From NCBI GenBank assembly GCA_035653615.1, contig DASRBN010000032.1:103999-167998 (forward strand): a stretch of DNA of 64,000 nt, in the 5' to 3' direction. A program made the position numbers and the translations under genes. Positions 8,285-17,269 of the stretch are shown here, piece by piece. This stretch comes from Ktedonobacteraceae bacterium (GTDB lineage Bacteria; Chloroflexota; Ktedonobacteria; Ktedonobacterales; Ktedonobacteraceae). Below the pieces are notes generated by a model. That model searched no databases, was not told where the DNA came from, and saw only the letters and a list, made by a program, of their open reading frames with translations. Within the stretch, counting starts at the first letter, position 1; the number at the start of each line of letters is the position of its first letter.

Positions 8285-9652
8285 CTAAGCGGCTGGTCTC
8301 TTCACATCTCCAACCCTTGTGCCATTTACCGCGATACGCTCCCAGGTACCGGTAGTGTTGGGATACGAAGTAAATGCGCCCGCGTTCTCGAGCAATTGCG
8401 AGGCCCTATCGCGCGAGAGTATGTTATATTTCAGCTTCAATTCTAGAATGCGCTGCACCGAGGCGTTGACCTGGTTCATGGATATCTGCCCGCTCTCCAC
8501 CGCCTGTTTCAGACCGGTCAGCATCGATTGTGTGTCCGATAGACCGCGCGGCCCCAGAATGAGATCTTCACCGGCCTTCACCGCCAGCACTGCTGCCTGG
8601 GCCAGGCTGTAGGTGTTGCTGATGCCGCCCATCCATAATGTGTCGCTAATGATGACGCCGTTGAAGTGCAGTTGGTCACGTAGCAGGCCGGTGACAACTT
8701 TGGGCGAAAGCGAGGTGGGCAGCTTCGGATCAAGTTGTGGATTGAGGATGTGCGTGACCATCACCATCGGCACAATGCCCTCGTTGATCATTGTGCGGTA
8801 GGGTACGAAATCGACGGCGTTCATGGTTGCCAGGCTGCGGTTCATATAGGGCAAGGAATAATGGGGATCGACCGTAGCGCTGCCCAGGCCGGGGAAGTGT
8901 TTGAGGCAGCCTATTACGCCGCCCTGTGTCAACCCTTGCAGGTAGGCACGGCCCATATTTGTGACCAGCGTCGGGTTGGAGCCGAAGGTACGCATCGGCA
9001 GGCCGGGATTATTGGGATTGGTCAGCACATCGACGATGGGCATGAAGTTGACATTCAACCCCAGAGCCTTCAGGTCTTGCGCGGCGCCGAGGCCCGCATT
9101 AAAAGCAACCTGTGGATTGCCGGTCGCGCCAATTTGCTGTTCGGACGGGCGCTCGCCGGTGATCTGGCGCAGTTCATTGACGATGCCACCCTCGAAATCG
9201 GTGCTGATGAATAGTGGAATCTGGGCCTGGCCCTGCAATGCCTGGTTAAGCTCGAACAACTGGTTGCTCGTCTGAGCATTGCCGTTCTTATTCTCAATTA
9301 AAACGCCGCTAACGTGATCGGCATGCACCATCTGAATATCATCGGCGGTGAGCGTGGAGCCATAAAACTCGACAATGGTCATCTGGCCCAGCTTCTCATC
9401 CAGGCTCATGTTTTGTACGAGTTCTTGTGCCACGCCACTATCAGATAGCAGCGTGGGCGACGTTGTGGAAACGGTCGTAGGCGTCGGGGATGGCTGCAAA
9501 ATTACAACCGTTGGCTTTGCCCCGTTGGAACCGCTCACACCCGAAAACAGGGGAGAACACCCGCTCAGCGTAATCAACAGGCAAATAAGAGCAAGGACGA
9601 AAGAACCCGTGCGGCCTCCCTGGAAAAACCTATCAGCGTGGAATCGATGCAT
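8285..9652 (-). CDS. nagZ: Glycoside hydrolase family 3 lipoprotein (beta-N-acetylhexosaminidase-like)
   Basis: The 455-residue product has an N-terminal signal with lipobox LSGC (Cys about residue 32) and a Ser/Thr/Pro-rich linker, so it is probably a surface lipoprotein. The GH3 TIM barrel carries KHFPGLG with the downstream Asp-x-His of the NagZ acid/base loop. The nucleophile region is GVIISDTLWMGG, with Asp in ISD. NagZ-type enzymes release GlcNAc from peptidoglycan fragments or other glycans. Single-domain architecture also matches NagZ rather than larger GH3 beta-glucosidases. The gene stands alone; its substrate has not been tested, so the symbol is tentative. Confidence 0.8.
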   Translation of the reverse strand: MHRFHADRFFQGGRTGSFVLALICLLITLSGCSPLFSGVSGSNGAKPTVVILQPSPTPTTVSTTSPTLLSDSGVAQELVQNMSLDEKLGQMTIVEFYGSTLTADDIQMVHADHVSGVLIENKNGNAQTSNQLFELNQALQGQAQIPLFISTDFEGGIVNELRQITGERPSEQQIGATGNPQVAFNAGLGAAQDLKALGLNVNFMPIVDVLTNPNNPGLPMRTFGSNPTLVTNMGRAYLQGLTQGGVIGCLKHFPGLGSATVDPHYSLPYMNRSLATMNAVDFVPYRTMINEGIVPMVMVTHILNPQLDPKLPTSLSPKVVTGLLRDQLHFNGVIISDTLWMGGISNTYSLAQAAVLAVKAGEDLILGPRGLSDTQSMLTGLKQAVESGQISMNQVNASVQRILELKLKYNILSRDRASQLLENAGAFTSYPNTTGTWERIAVNGTRVGDVKRPAA

Positions 9653-9677
9653 TGTCGCGTCCTACCTTTTCCTGCCC

Positions 9678-9725
9678 GTTGCTCCTGTAGGGGCAGCGCC
9701 TTGTACCTGTCCCTACAAGAGCAAC
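9678..9725 (-). terminator. Terminator-like hairpin after the acyl-CoA ligase gene
   Basis: GTTGCTC (9678-9684) pairs with GAGCAAC (9719-9725), and GTAGGG with CCCTAC inside, giving an interrupted stem between the acyl-CoA ligase stop and the GH3 lipoprotein start. There is no clear U-tract, so termination is an inference from position and structure. Confidence 0.45.
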
Positions 9726-9749
9726 AATACATCATCTTTTCCATGCACG

Positions 9750-11495
9750 TCAAGCGGTTTGAATGTTTGCCAGTTCCTCCAGGCCCAGGTCTTTGATGGC
9801 CTTCTCGCGCAGGATAAACTTCTGCACCTTGCCACTGGCGGTGAGAGGATATGTATCGACGAACAGGAAATAGCGGGGCGTTTTCTGGTGGCTGATGCGT
9901 CCCTTGCAGAAGTCCCGCAATTCCTGCTCGGTCAATTCCTCGCCGTCGCGCGGGCGCACCGCGGCTACCAATTCCTCGCCAAAAAATTTATCGGGGACGC
10001 CGAATACCTGCACATCGGCAACTTTGGGATGCCGGATGAGAAACTCTTCGATCTCGGCGGGGAAGATGTTTTCGCCGCCGCGAATGACCATATCTTTCAG
10101 GCGCCCAACAATGTTGACATAGCCCTGGGCATTCATGGTGGCGAGATCGCCGGTATGCAGCCAGCCCTCGCTATCGATCGCTTCGGCAGTCTTTTCGGGC
10201 ATCTTGTAGTAGCCCTGCATCGCCAGGAAACCACGGCAGCAGAGCTCGCCGCGCTCGCCACAGGAAACAACCTGCTTCGTAACCGGGTCGATAATCTTGA
10301 CCTCGACATGCGGCAGAGGTGTGCCAACCGTTGCCGATTTTAATTCGAAGCTGTCGTCTGAGCGCGTCAGCGTAATGGCGGCGCTCGCCTCGGTCTGGCC
10401 GAAGACGATGGCTACGTCCGCTCCCATGAGTTCCTTGACCTGCTCCATCAAATAGACCGGCACCGGCGAACCGCCGCTGATGACCGTTCGCAGCGAGGAA
10501 AGATCATACTCTTTGAACCGCGGATGCTGCATGATTGCCAGCAGCATGGTAGGCACGCCGCCAAGCATAGTGCAGCGTTCGCTGCTGATGACCTGTAGAG
10601 CCTTTAAGGGATCGAAAGCCATGAGTGGATGCAGTGTCGCGCCCATGGTGAGAGAGGCGAGGATGGCCAGCACGCAGCCGCCGGCGTGAAAGAATGGCAT
10701 GCAAGTACAGGTATGATCGTCCTGGCGAATACCCCAACGGTGTGCGAATACCAGCGCATCGTCCACAATGGCATGATGCGGCTGCAATGCGCCCTTGGGA
10801 AAGCCGGTGGTGCCGGAGGTATAGAGCATCTGCGCCGGGTCCGAGGGCAGCACTGTAGCCTGTCGCTCGCGCAACGCCTGCTGGCTGATCTCCGAGCCAC
10901 CCGCGACCATTTCGCGAAACAGTGTTGGCCGCCAGTTCGCCTGCTCTAACAATCCGGCAGGAGGAGCGCCCAGCAGCGAGACGTAGCGCAGCATGGGGAA
11001 ACGCTCGCTGCTCACTTCGCCGTTCTTTACTCCGGGAGTGACGAATGAGGAGACGGTGGCGATGCAATCATGGTCGCGTATCTTTGCCATGAAGAAGAGG
11101 GCTACGACATCGCCCTGCTTCAGGATGTATTCGACTTCGGAAGCACGCAGGGCGGGATTGACCGTGACCAGCACCAGGCCCGCCCTGGCAGCGCCCATTT
11201 CCAGCAATATCCAGTCGGGCAGATTGATAGCCCAGGCCGCGACGTGATCTCCCTTTTGCAATCCCAGGGCCATCAGGCCGCGCGCTACTTTGTCGGCCTG
11301 CTCGCGATACTCCTGGTAGGTCCAGCGAATGTCGAGCGCGCCACCAAACTCAGGATAACAGGAATAGACCACGGCTTCTTGCTGCGGAATCTCATCCGCG
11401 CGACGATCTAAAAGATCACCAACAGTCGTGTTGAGAAGAGAAACGCCCTCGCTTTCGGCCTGCCAATATGACAGCCCATCATTGGTCATGCCCAT
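9750..11495 (-). CDS. AMP-dependent acyl-CoA synthetase (fatty-acid-CoA ligase)
   Basis: This 581-residue ANL-superfamily enzyme activates a carboxylic acid with ATP and CoA through an acyl-adenylate. The AMP-binding P-loop reads LYTSGTTGFPKGA (about residue 218). The hinge region is GWLHTGDLATMNAQGYVNIVGR, followed by KDMVIRGGENIFPAEIEE. The catalytic lysine lies in TASGKVQKF near the C-terminus. Length and spacing fit medium/long-chain ligases of the FadD/FadK type. It is divergent from a class III CoA-transferase gene, which suggests a shared acyl-CoA degradation theme. Chain-length preference cannot be read from sequence. Confidence 0.9.
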   Translation of the reverse strand: MGMTNDGLSYWQAESEGVSLLNTTVGDLLDRRADEIPQQEAVVYSCYPEFGGALDIRWTYQEYREQADKVARGLMALGLQKGDHVAAWAINLPDWILLEMGAARAGLVLVTVNPALRASEVEYILKQGDVVALFFMAKIRDHDCIATVSSFVTPGVKNGEVSSERFPMLRYVSLLGAPPAGLLEQANWRPTLFREMVAGGSEISQQALRERQATVLPSDPAQMLYTSGTTGFPKGALQPHHAIVDDALVFAHRWGIRQDDHTCTCMPFFHAGGCVLAILASLTMGATLHPLMAFDPLKALQVISSERCTMLGGVPTMLLAIMQHPRFKEYDLSSLRTVISGGSPVPVYLMEQVKELMGADVAIVFGQTEASAAITLTRSDDSFELKSATVGTPLPHVEVKIIDPVTKQVVSCGERGELCCRGFLAMQGYYKMPEKTAEAIDSEGWLHTGDLATMNAQGYVNIVGRLKDMVIRGGENIFPAEIEEFLIRHPKVADVQVFGVPDKFFGEELVAAVRPRDGEELTEQELRDFCKGRISHQKTPRYFLFVDTYPLTASGKVQKFILREKAIKDLGLEELANIQTA

Positions 11496-11688
11496 GATTG
11501 CTCTCCCGTTGAAAGTTGAAGATAGAACAAAGGTCTCCAGGCAAATATGGTGAGATTGTACCAGGGATCACGCTATGAGGAAGCATACTATTTGCCGCGA
11601 TTATTTGCAAGCCTTTCGGAAGGGAATATGATATAGTTTTGTAGGGAAAATCTCCTTGATTCTTCAGACAGCCACAACAGGAGGTAAC

Positions 11689-12816
11689 ATGGAAGCTGCA
11701 CTCTCGGATGTTGTTGTGATCGATCTTTCGCGCGTACTGGCCGGGCCGTATTGTACGATGATGCTGGGCGATCTGGGCGCGACGGTGATAAAGGTTGAGC
11801 AGCCGGGCAAGGGAGATGATACACGTTATTTCGGTCCGCCTTATATAGCCGGGGAGAGCGCCTATTACCTGGGCCTCAACCGCAACAAGCGCAGCATTAC
11901 GCTGGATTTCAGCACGCCGGAGGGCAGGGAAAGGCTATTAGAGCTTGTGCGCACGGCGACGGTGCTGGTGGAAAACTTCCGCCCTGGGACGCTGGAGAAG
12001 CAGGGGCTTGGCTATGAGGCGCTGAAAGCAATGAATCCGGGATTGATTTACTGCTCTATTAGCGGGTATGGGCAGACGGGTCCGTATGCATCACGCCCGG
12101 GCTATGATTTTGTGGCGCAGGCAGAGTCGGGGATCATGTCGGTGACGGGCGAGATCGATGGAGAGCCGATGCGCGTGGGCGTGCCGGTGGGTGACCTTTC
12201 GGCGGGTATGTTCGCCTGCATGGGCATCCTGGCGGCGCTGCGCGTGCGCGACCGCACGGGGAAAGGCCAGTTTATCGATATCTCGCTGCTGGAGACGACC
12301 GTCTCGCTGCTCAGCAACGTGTCATCGAATTATTTGATATCGGGCGAAGAGGCGAAACGCTATGGCAACGGGCACCCGAATATTGTGCCATACCAGGCGT
12401 TTCGCACGCGCGATGGCTATATCGTAGTGGCCTGCGGCAATGACCGGCTCTACCAGGGACTCTGCCGGTTGCTGGAACGCGCTGACCTGGCGGCGGACCC
12501 GCGTTTTGCGACCAATCCGCAGCGCGTGCGCAACCGCGAAGAGCTGGTGCCGGCCTTGCAGGAAGAATTTTTGCGGCGCGATACCGCCGATTGGCTGCCG
12601 GAACTGCGGGCCGCGGGCATACCATGCGGCGCTATCAATACGGTGAGCCAGGTATTCAATGACCCACAAATCCAGGCCCGCGGACTGGTCTGGGAATGCG
12701 AGCATCCGACTGCCGGCACAATACGGCTCTCTGGCTCGCCCATTCGCCTCTCTGAGACGCCCCCACGGCTCTATAAAGCGCCGCCACTATTGGGGGAGGA
12801 CGATGAGGCGCTGTAA
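11689..12816 (+). CDS. Class III CoA-transferase (CaiB/BaiF family)
   Basis: The product (375 residues) transfers CoA between carboxylic acids. The N-terminus has the family's VIDLSRVLAGPY and LGDLGATVIKVE. The central signature RPGYDFVAQAESG is followed by VGVPVGDLSAGM, in which Asp169 matches the position of the catalytic aspartate of formyl-CoA transferase. The start is fixed by AGGAGGT at 11679-11685, four bases before the ATG at 11689; an upstream TTG at 11656 is unlikely. It reads away from the acyl-CoA ligase. The DinB gene follows after 14 bp, probably on the same transcript. The substrate pair is not known. Confidence 0.9.
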   Translation: MEAALSDVVVIDLSRVLAGPYCTMMLGDLGATVIKVEQPGKGDDTRYFGPPYIAGESAYYLGLNRNKRSITLDFSTPEGRERLLELVRTATVLVENFRPGTLEKQGLGYEALKAMNPGLIYCSISGYGQTGPYASRPGYDFVAQAESGIMSVTGEIDGEPMRVGVPVGDLSAGMFACMGILAALRVRDRTGKGQFIDISLLETTVSLLSNVSSNYLISGEEAKRYGNGHPNIVPYQAFRTRDGYIVVACGNDRLYQGLCRLLERADLAADPRFATNPQRVRNREELVPALQEEFLRRDTADWLPELRAAGIPCGAINTVSQVFNDPQIQARGLVWECEHPTAGTIRLSGSPIRLSETPPRLYKAPPLLGEDDEAL

Positions 12817-12830
12817 AAGGATAACATTCC

Positions 12831-13328
12831 ATGCCGGATAAACCGCTCACGACTGAGCAAGTTCTGACCTTGCTGCAAGCCACGCCAATGCGCCTCGCTG
12901 CGCTTACCACCGATCTCTCACCAGAAGTGTTGCAGGCAAGGCCCACTTCCGATGAGTGGTCCGCCAACGAGGTGCTGGCCCACCTGCGAGCGTGCGCTGA
13001 TGTCTGGGGCAACTGCATTGTGACGATACTCGCAGAGGATAAGCCGGTGCTGCAAGCGATTAATCCTCGCGCCTGGATCAAGCGGACGAACTACCTCGAA
13101 CTGGATTTCCACCTCTCGTTGCGCGCCTTTGCTACGCAGCGTGCCGAACTCCTGGCAGTTCTCGAACCCTTACCGGTTGATGCCTGGAAACGTTCGGCAA
13201 CAGTGACAGGAGCGGGAAAGGTTCTTGAACGAACCGTACTATTCTATGCGCAGTGGCTGGCTACTCATGAGCGACCACACGTCAAGCAGATCGAGCGCGT
13301 TGTCAAAACAATGCATCCAAAAAGCTAA
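12831..13328 (+). CDS. DinB-like four-helix-bundle protein
   Basis: The 165-residue product fits the DinB/YfiT superfamily: helical throughout, with PTSDEWSANEVLAHLRACADVW in the first half. That segment is typical of this fold, and the histidine there plus a C-terminal histidine (ATHERPHVKQ) could bind a metal. Many family members are thiol-dependent S-transferases, but no specific reaction can be assigned. It starts 14 bp after the CoA-transferase stop. Its 3' end overlaps the 3' end of the convergent alpha/beta-hydrolase gene by 26 bp. Confidence 0.75.
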   Translation: MPDKPLTTEQVLTLLQATPMRLAALTTDLSPEVLQARPTSDEWSANEVLAHLRACADVWGNCIVTILAEDKPVLQAINPRAWIKRTNYLELDFHLSLRAFATQRAELLAVLEPLPVDAWKRSATVTGAGKVLERTVLFYAQWLATHERPHVKQIERVVKTMHPKS

Positions 13329-14001
13329 ATATCGCATCCACAAATTGCTGGGGCCTCAAAATGAAAAATAAATGACCGCCATTAAAGGCAATCATTTTTG
13401 AGCCGTTGATACCTTTATGCATCTCTTCAGCTAACCAGTAAGGAGCGCTTTTGTCTTGCTTCCCATGCAGGATAAGCGTTGGCACCTGTATCTCGCGAAG
13501 CCTGTCCGTATAGTCAAAGTTTCTCGATGCCTGAAGCTGATGAGCGAATGCATAATACGGATGCGGGCCTCTGATGGCCGGTATTCTAAGCATAAGTGGA
13601 AGCATGCGACGCCGCCAGGTCATGGGAATCCCTTTCATCTTCATGGCTGTCGAAACCAGGATCAGGCTTTTGACCAGTTCAGGATGCTTGAGCGTTAAGG
13701 TTACTGCGATGCGCCCGCCCATAGATGTGCCGAGAATATGCGCATGTGTAATACCCAGCGCATACAGCAAGCCGACAGTATCCTCGGCCATCATTTCGAT
13801 GGAGTAGGGAATATCCGGTTTATCGGTTTGCCCTACTCCACGATTGTCGAACAATATGACCCGGTATTTTGTAGCGAGCTGAGGGAAAATTCCTCTATAC
13901 ATCTTATGGTCGCTGTTCAGCCCGGCAATCAGCACCAGCGGTTCGCCTGCGCCGTGAATTTCATAATACATAGTGATATCGTTCAGTTTTACAGTTGGCA
14001 T
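13303..14001 (-). CDS. Alpha/beta-fold hydrolase
   Basis: The 232-residue product has the oxyanion-hole region LVLIAGLNSD, FDNRGVGQT, and the nucleophile elbow GTSMGG with the catalytic serine (about residue 92). The acid/base region includes LILHGKQDKSAP and the histidine in NGGHLFF. The cap domain is short for this family (usually 250-280 residues). It resembles 3-oxoadipate enol-lactonase-type and related hydrolases, but the substrate cannot be assigned. The ATG at 14001 follows a GGAGG-like sequence. The gene overlaps the convergent DinB gene at the 3' ends. Confidence 0.82.
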   Translation of the reverse strand: MPTVKLNDITMYYEIHGAGEPLVLIAGLNSDHKMYRGIFPQLATKYRVILFDNRGVGQTDKPDIPYSIEMMAEDTVGLLYALGITHAHILGTSMGGRIAVTLTLKHPELVKSLILVSTAMKMKGIPMTWRRRMLPLMLRIPAIRGPHPYYAFAHQLQASRNFDYTDRLREIQVPTLILHGKQDKSAPYWLAEEMHKGINGSKMIAFNGGHLFFILRPQQFVDAIFSFLDALF

Positions 14002-14066
14002 ACTTTATTCCTCCTTAGTTATGAAAAGACGTGTGTCCCTTGCTGTATTTTTATCCAACCCCATTG

Positions 14067-14984
14067 TTACATTTCCACAAGAATCACTCCCAGGATTACA
14101 AGCGCCAGGCCAATGATTTTCGCCGGCGTCAGGCTTTCGCCCAACAGAAAATATGATAGAACCAGTGTGACGCCTGGAATGATGAAATCACCATATGCTG
14201 TGCGAATGGCTCCGATATGACGAATAAGCCAGAAGGTGAGAAAGAAGCTGATGCAGCTACAAAAGATGGCAAGATAGAGCAGGGCGCCAAGGGTCGCCAG
14301 GGTGGGATCGAGCGGATAACCACGTTCGAATAGCAGGCTCATGATAAGCAGGAACGCGCCACTATAAAAGACCTGCCACGTGGTGAGCACCAGCACGGGA
14401 ATATCCGGGCTGCTATGCTTGGCGGCGCGAATACCCAGGCCATAAATGACGGCCGAACCAAGAACGGCTAATTCGCCGGCCAGGGCAGGCCCACTGCTGG
14501 CAAATAGTTGCGCGCTGCCGCTAGGAGCGGGAAGGAATGGCAGCCTCCCCAGCAAGACGATCAATACACCCAGCAAGCCTATCGCCAGGCTGGAAACCAG
14601 TTTCCAACCGTGTACCTCGCCCGCATCGCGCAAGGTGAAGAGCGAAGTAAAAATAGGCGTGGTGGACCACATGACGGTCAGCACTCCGACGGGCGCATAT
14701 GGGGCGGCGGCAAAAAATATACTGCCCGGAATACCAACCATCAACAACGAGATGATACAGACCTGTAGATGCTGCCGCCAGGTTATCGCTAGCTTTTTGC
14801 GCTGGATAAGCACGATGGATGCCATGATGCAGAAAGCCAGCGAGAAACGCACGCCCGACAGCAACAGGGGCGGGGCATGCTCGACACCTATTTTAGCGGC
14901 AACCGGAAACGATCCCCAGACCAGCACCATAGCGATAAAATTGAGCAGGATGATAAGGCGCGGTGTAGACGAAGTTGTTTGCAT
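14067..14984 (-). CDS. EamA/DMT-superfamily permease
   Basis: The product (about 305 residues) has ten hydrophobic segments in two EamA-type halves of five. Examples are VLVWGSFPVAAKIG at the N-terminus and YFLLGESLTPAKIIGLALVILGV in the last two helices, which is the family's usual C-terminal pattern. DMT permeases of this kind export amino acids or other small metabolites. The ATG at 14984 is used rather than a longer frame back to 15116, whose extra residues are hydrophilic and run into a repeat. The substrate is unknown. Confidence 0.8.
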   Translation of the reverse strand: MQTTSSTPRLIILLNFIAMVLVWGSFPVAAKIGVEHAPPLLLSGVRFSLAFCIMASIVLIQRKKLAITWRQHLQVCIISLLMVGIPGSIFFAAAPYAPVGVLTVMWSTTPIFTSLFTLRDAGEVHGWKLVSSLAIGLLGVLIVLLGRLPFLPAPSGSAQLFASSGPALAGELAVLGSAVIYGLGIRAAKHSSPDIPVLVLTTWQVFYSGAFLLIMSLLFERGYPLDPTLATLGALLYLAIFCSCISFFLTFWLIRHIGAIRTAYGDFIIPGVTLVLSYFLLGESLTPAKIIGLALVILGVILVEM

Positions 14985-15105
14985 GCAGCGAAAGCCTTTG
15001 AGATATTTGTGTTTGCCATTCCGTAAGTTAGTATACGATATCGTAGTTACTTCTCCTGGTATTCCCTGGCGGTCCCCAGGACGAGAGAAACCAATCTGGT
15101 CTCCA

Positions 15106-15137
15106 GGACCTGTCATTCTGAGTGAAACGAAGAATCT
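15106..15137. repeat. Diverged single copy of dispersed repeat family 1
   Basis: GTCATTCTGAGTGAAACGAA followed by GAATCTC matches the family-1 unit seen at 8122, 24987 and 39900 with two substitutions. It lies between the DMT permease and lgt. No partner arm is present. Confidence 0.6.
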
Positions 15138-15247
15138 CTACCCAACTTTCTGAGGAATCACCAGGACTTCCCTGCTTGCACTTACGTTAAAGGAATACTA
15201 AGATACGAAAAAAAAGATAGGTCATAGTCAAAGAATCGGAGCATCTC

Positions 15248-16291
15248 ATGCAAACTTCCTTCATCTTAGCCAATATTATTAACTGGGGTTGGCTGAGCAT
15301 TGGGCCGCCATACATTTATATCAATATCAATCCCGTTATTGTGCAGATCGGGCCGGTAGCCCTGCGCTGGTATGGATTGATGTATGTCGTGGGCATCGTG
15401 ATCGGTCTGTGGGCTATTCGACATTATACAGAACGCAAGGGTCTTAGCCAGGACATTGTTTACCGCATCTTCTGGTGGTGCCTGGTGGCCGGTTTGATCG
15501 GCGGAAGGCTGTACTTCGTAGTGCAGCAGCCGAACTTTTTTTCCTACTACCTGGCGCAACCACAGCACATCTTCGCGACCTGGGAAGGGGGCATGGCCTT
15601 CTTCGGCGCCATCTTCCTTGTTATTCCTACGATTTTCTGGCGCGCGCGTGTTGAGCGTATCAATCCACTTGTAGCCATCGATGCCGGTGTGCTATTCGCG
15701 ATTGTGGGCCAGATCTTCGGGCGTATCGGCAACCTGATCAACGGCGATATCATCGGCTACCGCAGTACCTTGCCCTGGTCAACCGTCTACCAGAATCCCA
15801 ACAGCTTTGCCTGCCTGAATCCCGCGGCAAATACCTGTAATGTACCTGTTCAACCGGCAGCAGGCTATGAATTGCTTTCCAATATAGCCGTGATGATCTT
15901 GATGTTCTACCTGGCCTATCGACTGCGCAGGCCTGGCGTCCTGATGCTGATTTACCTGTATGCCTACGTTATCACGCAATTCCTGCTCTTTTTCGTGCGC
16001 GATAACGTGGTCGTCACCTTCCTGGGCCTCAACTGGGGTCTGAAGCAGGCACAATGGACCTCGCTGGTGGTCTTCATCATCTTGCTTCCCATCACCTACC
16101 TGGTATTCCGCTATTCAAAGCCAGTTCCAAAAGGTGCTGTGGCCGCGACCTACGGCATTCCGCAAAAGCCAAAGCCTGCAGTCGAGGAGCATAAAGAGGA
16201 TGACAGTCAAGCGCAGCAAGTAAAAGATGGGGATGTAGTAGATGAAAGGCGCGAAATGCCCAGGGAAACACGTGAAAAGATAGAAGGATAG
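15248..16291 (+). CDS. lgt: Prolipoprotein diacylglyceryl transferase
   Basis: Lgt transfers a diacylglyceryl group from phosphatidylglycerol to the lipobox cysteine of prolipoproteins, at the cytoplasmic membrane. The 347-residue protein has seven predicted membrane segments, the RWYGLMYVVG segment near residue 40, and the Lgt signature GRIGNLINGDIIG near residue 158, close to the classic GRIGNFxNxE form. The C-terminal 45 residues are an unusual charged, hydrophilic tail. The window contains several lipoproteins that would be clients (the GH3 enzyme, CtaC). The gene is alone, flanked by a family-1 repeat upstream and a MerR gene on the opposite strand. Confidence 0.93.
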   Translation: MQTSFILANIINWGWLSIGPPYIYININPVIVQIGPVALRWYGLMYVVGIVIGLWAIRHYTERKGLSQDIVYRIFWWCLVAGLIGGRLYFVVQQPNFFSYYLAQPQHIFATWEGGMAFFGAIFLVIPTIFWRARVERINPLVAIDAGVLFAIVGQIFGRIGNLINGDIIGYRSTLPWSTVYQNPNSFACLNPAANTCNVPVQPAAGYELLSNIAVMILMFYLAYRLRRPGVLMLIYLYAYVITQFLLFFVRDNVVVTFLGLNWGLKQAQWTSLVVFIILLPITYLVFRYSKPVPKGAVAATYGIPQKPKPAVEEHKEDDSQAQQVKDGDVVDERREMPRETREKIEG

Positions 16292-16367
16292 AGAGTTCAA
16301 TTTACTCGGTCGCAATAGAAAAGATTATGAGCGCATTCAGGGCTTGAAAGCTAATCTCACCTCCTGA

Positions 16368-17060
16368 CTAGAGGCTGTAAACCATCTTCCGGTGCAAGAC
16401 CGATATCAGTGTATCGGTCAGCGTAAGAATCGCCTCGAATTGTTCGGCCTGCTGCTCAGCTGATAGGCCCTCCTCTTGCCAGCGGGGTTGCACGTGCTGC
16501 GCGAAAGCCGCCAGTTCGCTGCGCACGAGCTGGCGCATCTGAAAGCGGATCAGGGCGGGAAGCGCTACAGGTAGGCCCAGGTCTTCGAGGCGCTCATAAA
16601 GCTGGAGTAGTAGAATATCGTCGCCGGTAAAGAGTGGCTCTCCATTATCTCCTGCTCGCGTGGGGAAGAGCAGTCCCTGATCCACCAGTTCGTCGATTCG
16701 CGCTTCGGATGCGCCCGACTGCTGCATCAGAGCCTTTTTCGAGATCTGTACATCCTGAGCATTTGAAGTCAGGGGACGCAGCAGGCGCTGTTTGAGCGCC
16801 AGGTTCATCTGCACATCGCCATGCCTGGCGCGCACTTCCAGCAATTGTTTGATACTTTCCAGCGGGAGTTGCTGCTCCTTGAGTTCTTTGATAATGCTCA
16901 GTACGAGCAGGTGCTCCTGGTTGTAATAGGCGACACGACCATGCATAATCGGCGCTGGCAGCATGCCCTGCGTATTATAAAAGCGGATAGTGCGGCTGGG
17001 CATGCCTGAAAGGTGTGCAAGCTCATCAATAGTGTGCAAATCATCGATGCTCTGTGACAT
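16368..17060 (-). CDS. MerR-family transcriptional regulator
   Basis: The product (about 230 residues) starts with the MerR winged helix: HTIDELAHLSGMPSRTIRFYNTQGML, then HGRVAYYNQEHLLVLSII. A coiled-coil dimerisation helix follows, then a C-terminal region of about 140 residues with no recognised ligand-binding domain or conserved cysteines. It therefore does not look like a metal sensor. The ATG at 17060 is chosen because the winged helix begins soon after; an in-frame ATG lies at 17078. No partner gene is adjacent and its target operator was not found. Confidence 0.85.
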   Translation of the reverse strand: MSQSIDDLHTIDELAHLSGMPSRTIRFYNTQGMLPAPIMHGRVAYYNQEHLLVLSIIKELKEQQLPLESIKQLLEVRARHGDVQMNLALKQRLLRPLTSNAQDVQISKKALMQQSGASEARIDELVDQGLLFPTRAGDNGEPLFTGDDILLLQLYERLEDLGLPVALPALIRFQMRQLVRSELAAFAQHVQPRWQEEGLSAEQQAEQFEAILTLTDTLISVLHRKMVYSL

Positions 17061-17269
17061 GAAAATTGTACCTCGCATTGTAACAGCTGTGCAGCTATTC
17101 GTCCGTCCGTGTTGTTTTTAGAGGTGTTGTAACCGTTTTAGCTGTGCCTGAGATATTGTAACATATATACTGTCATATTCAGAAGATGCTTTCAGCGAGC
17201 AGAGCCAATGGGCGGAGCAAGCTCCCCTACCCAGCGACCACCACTACTCCTACCGCTACTGGGGCCGCA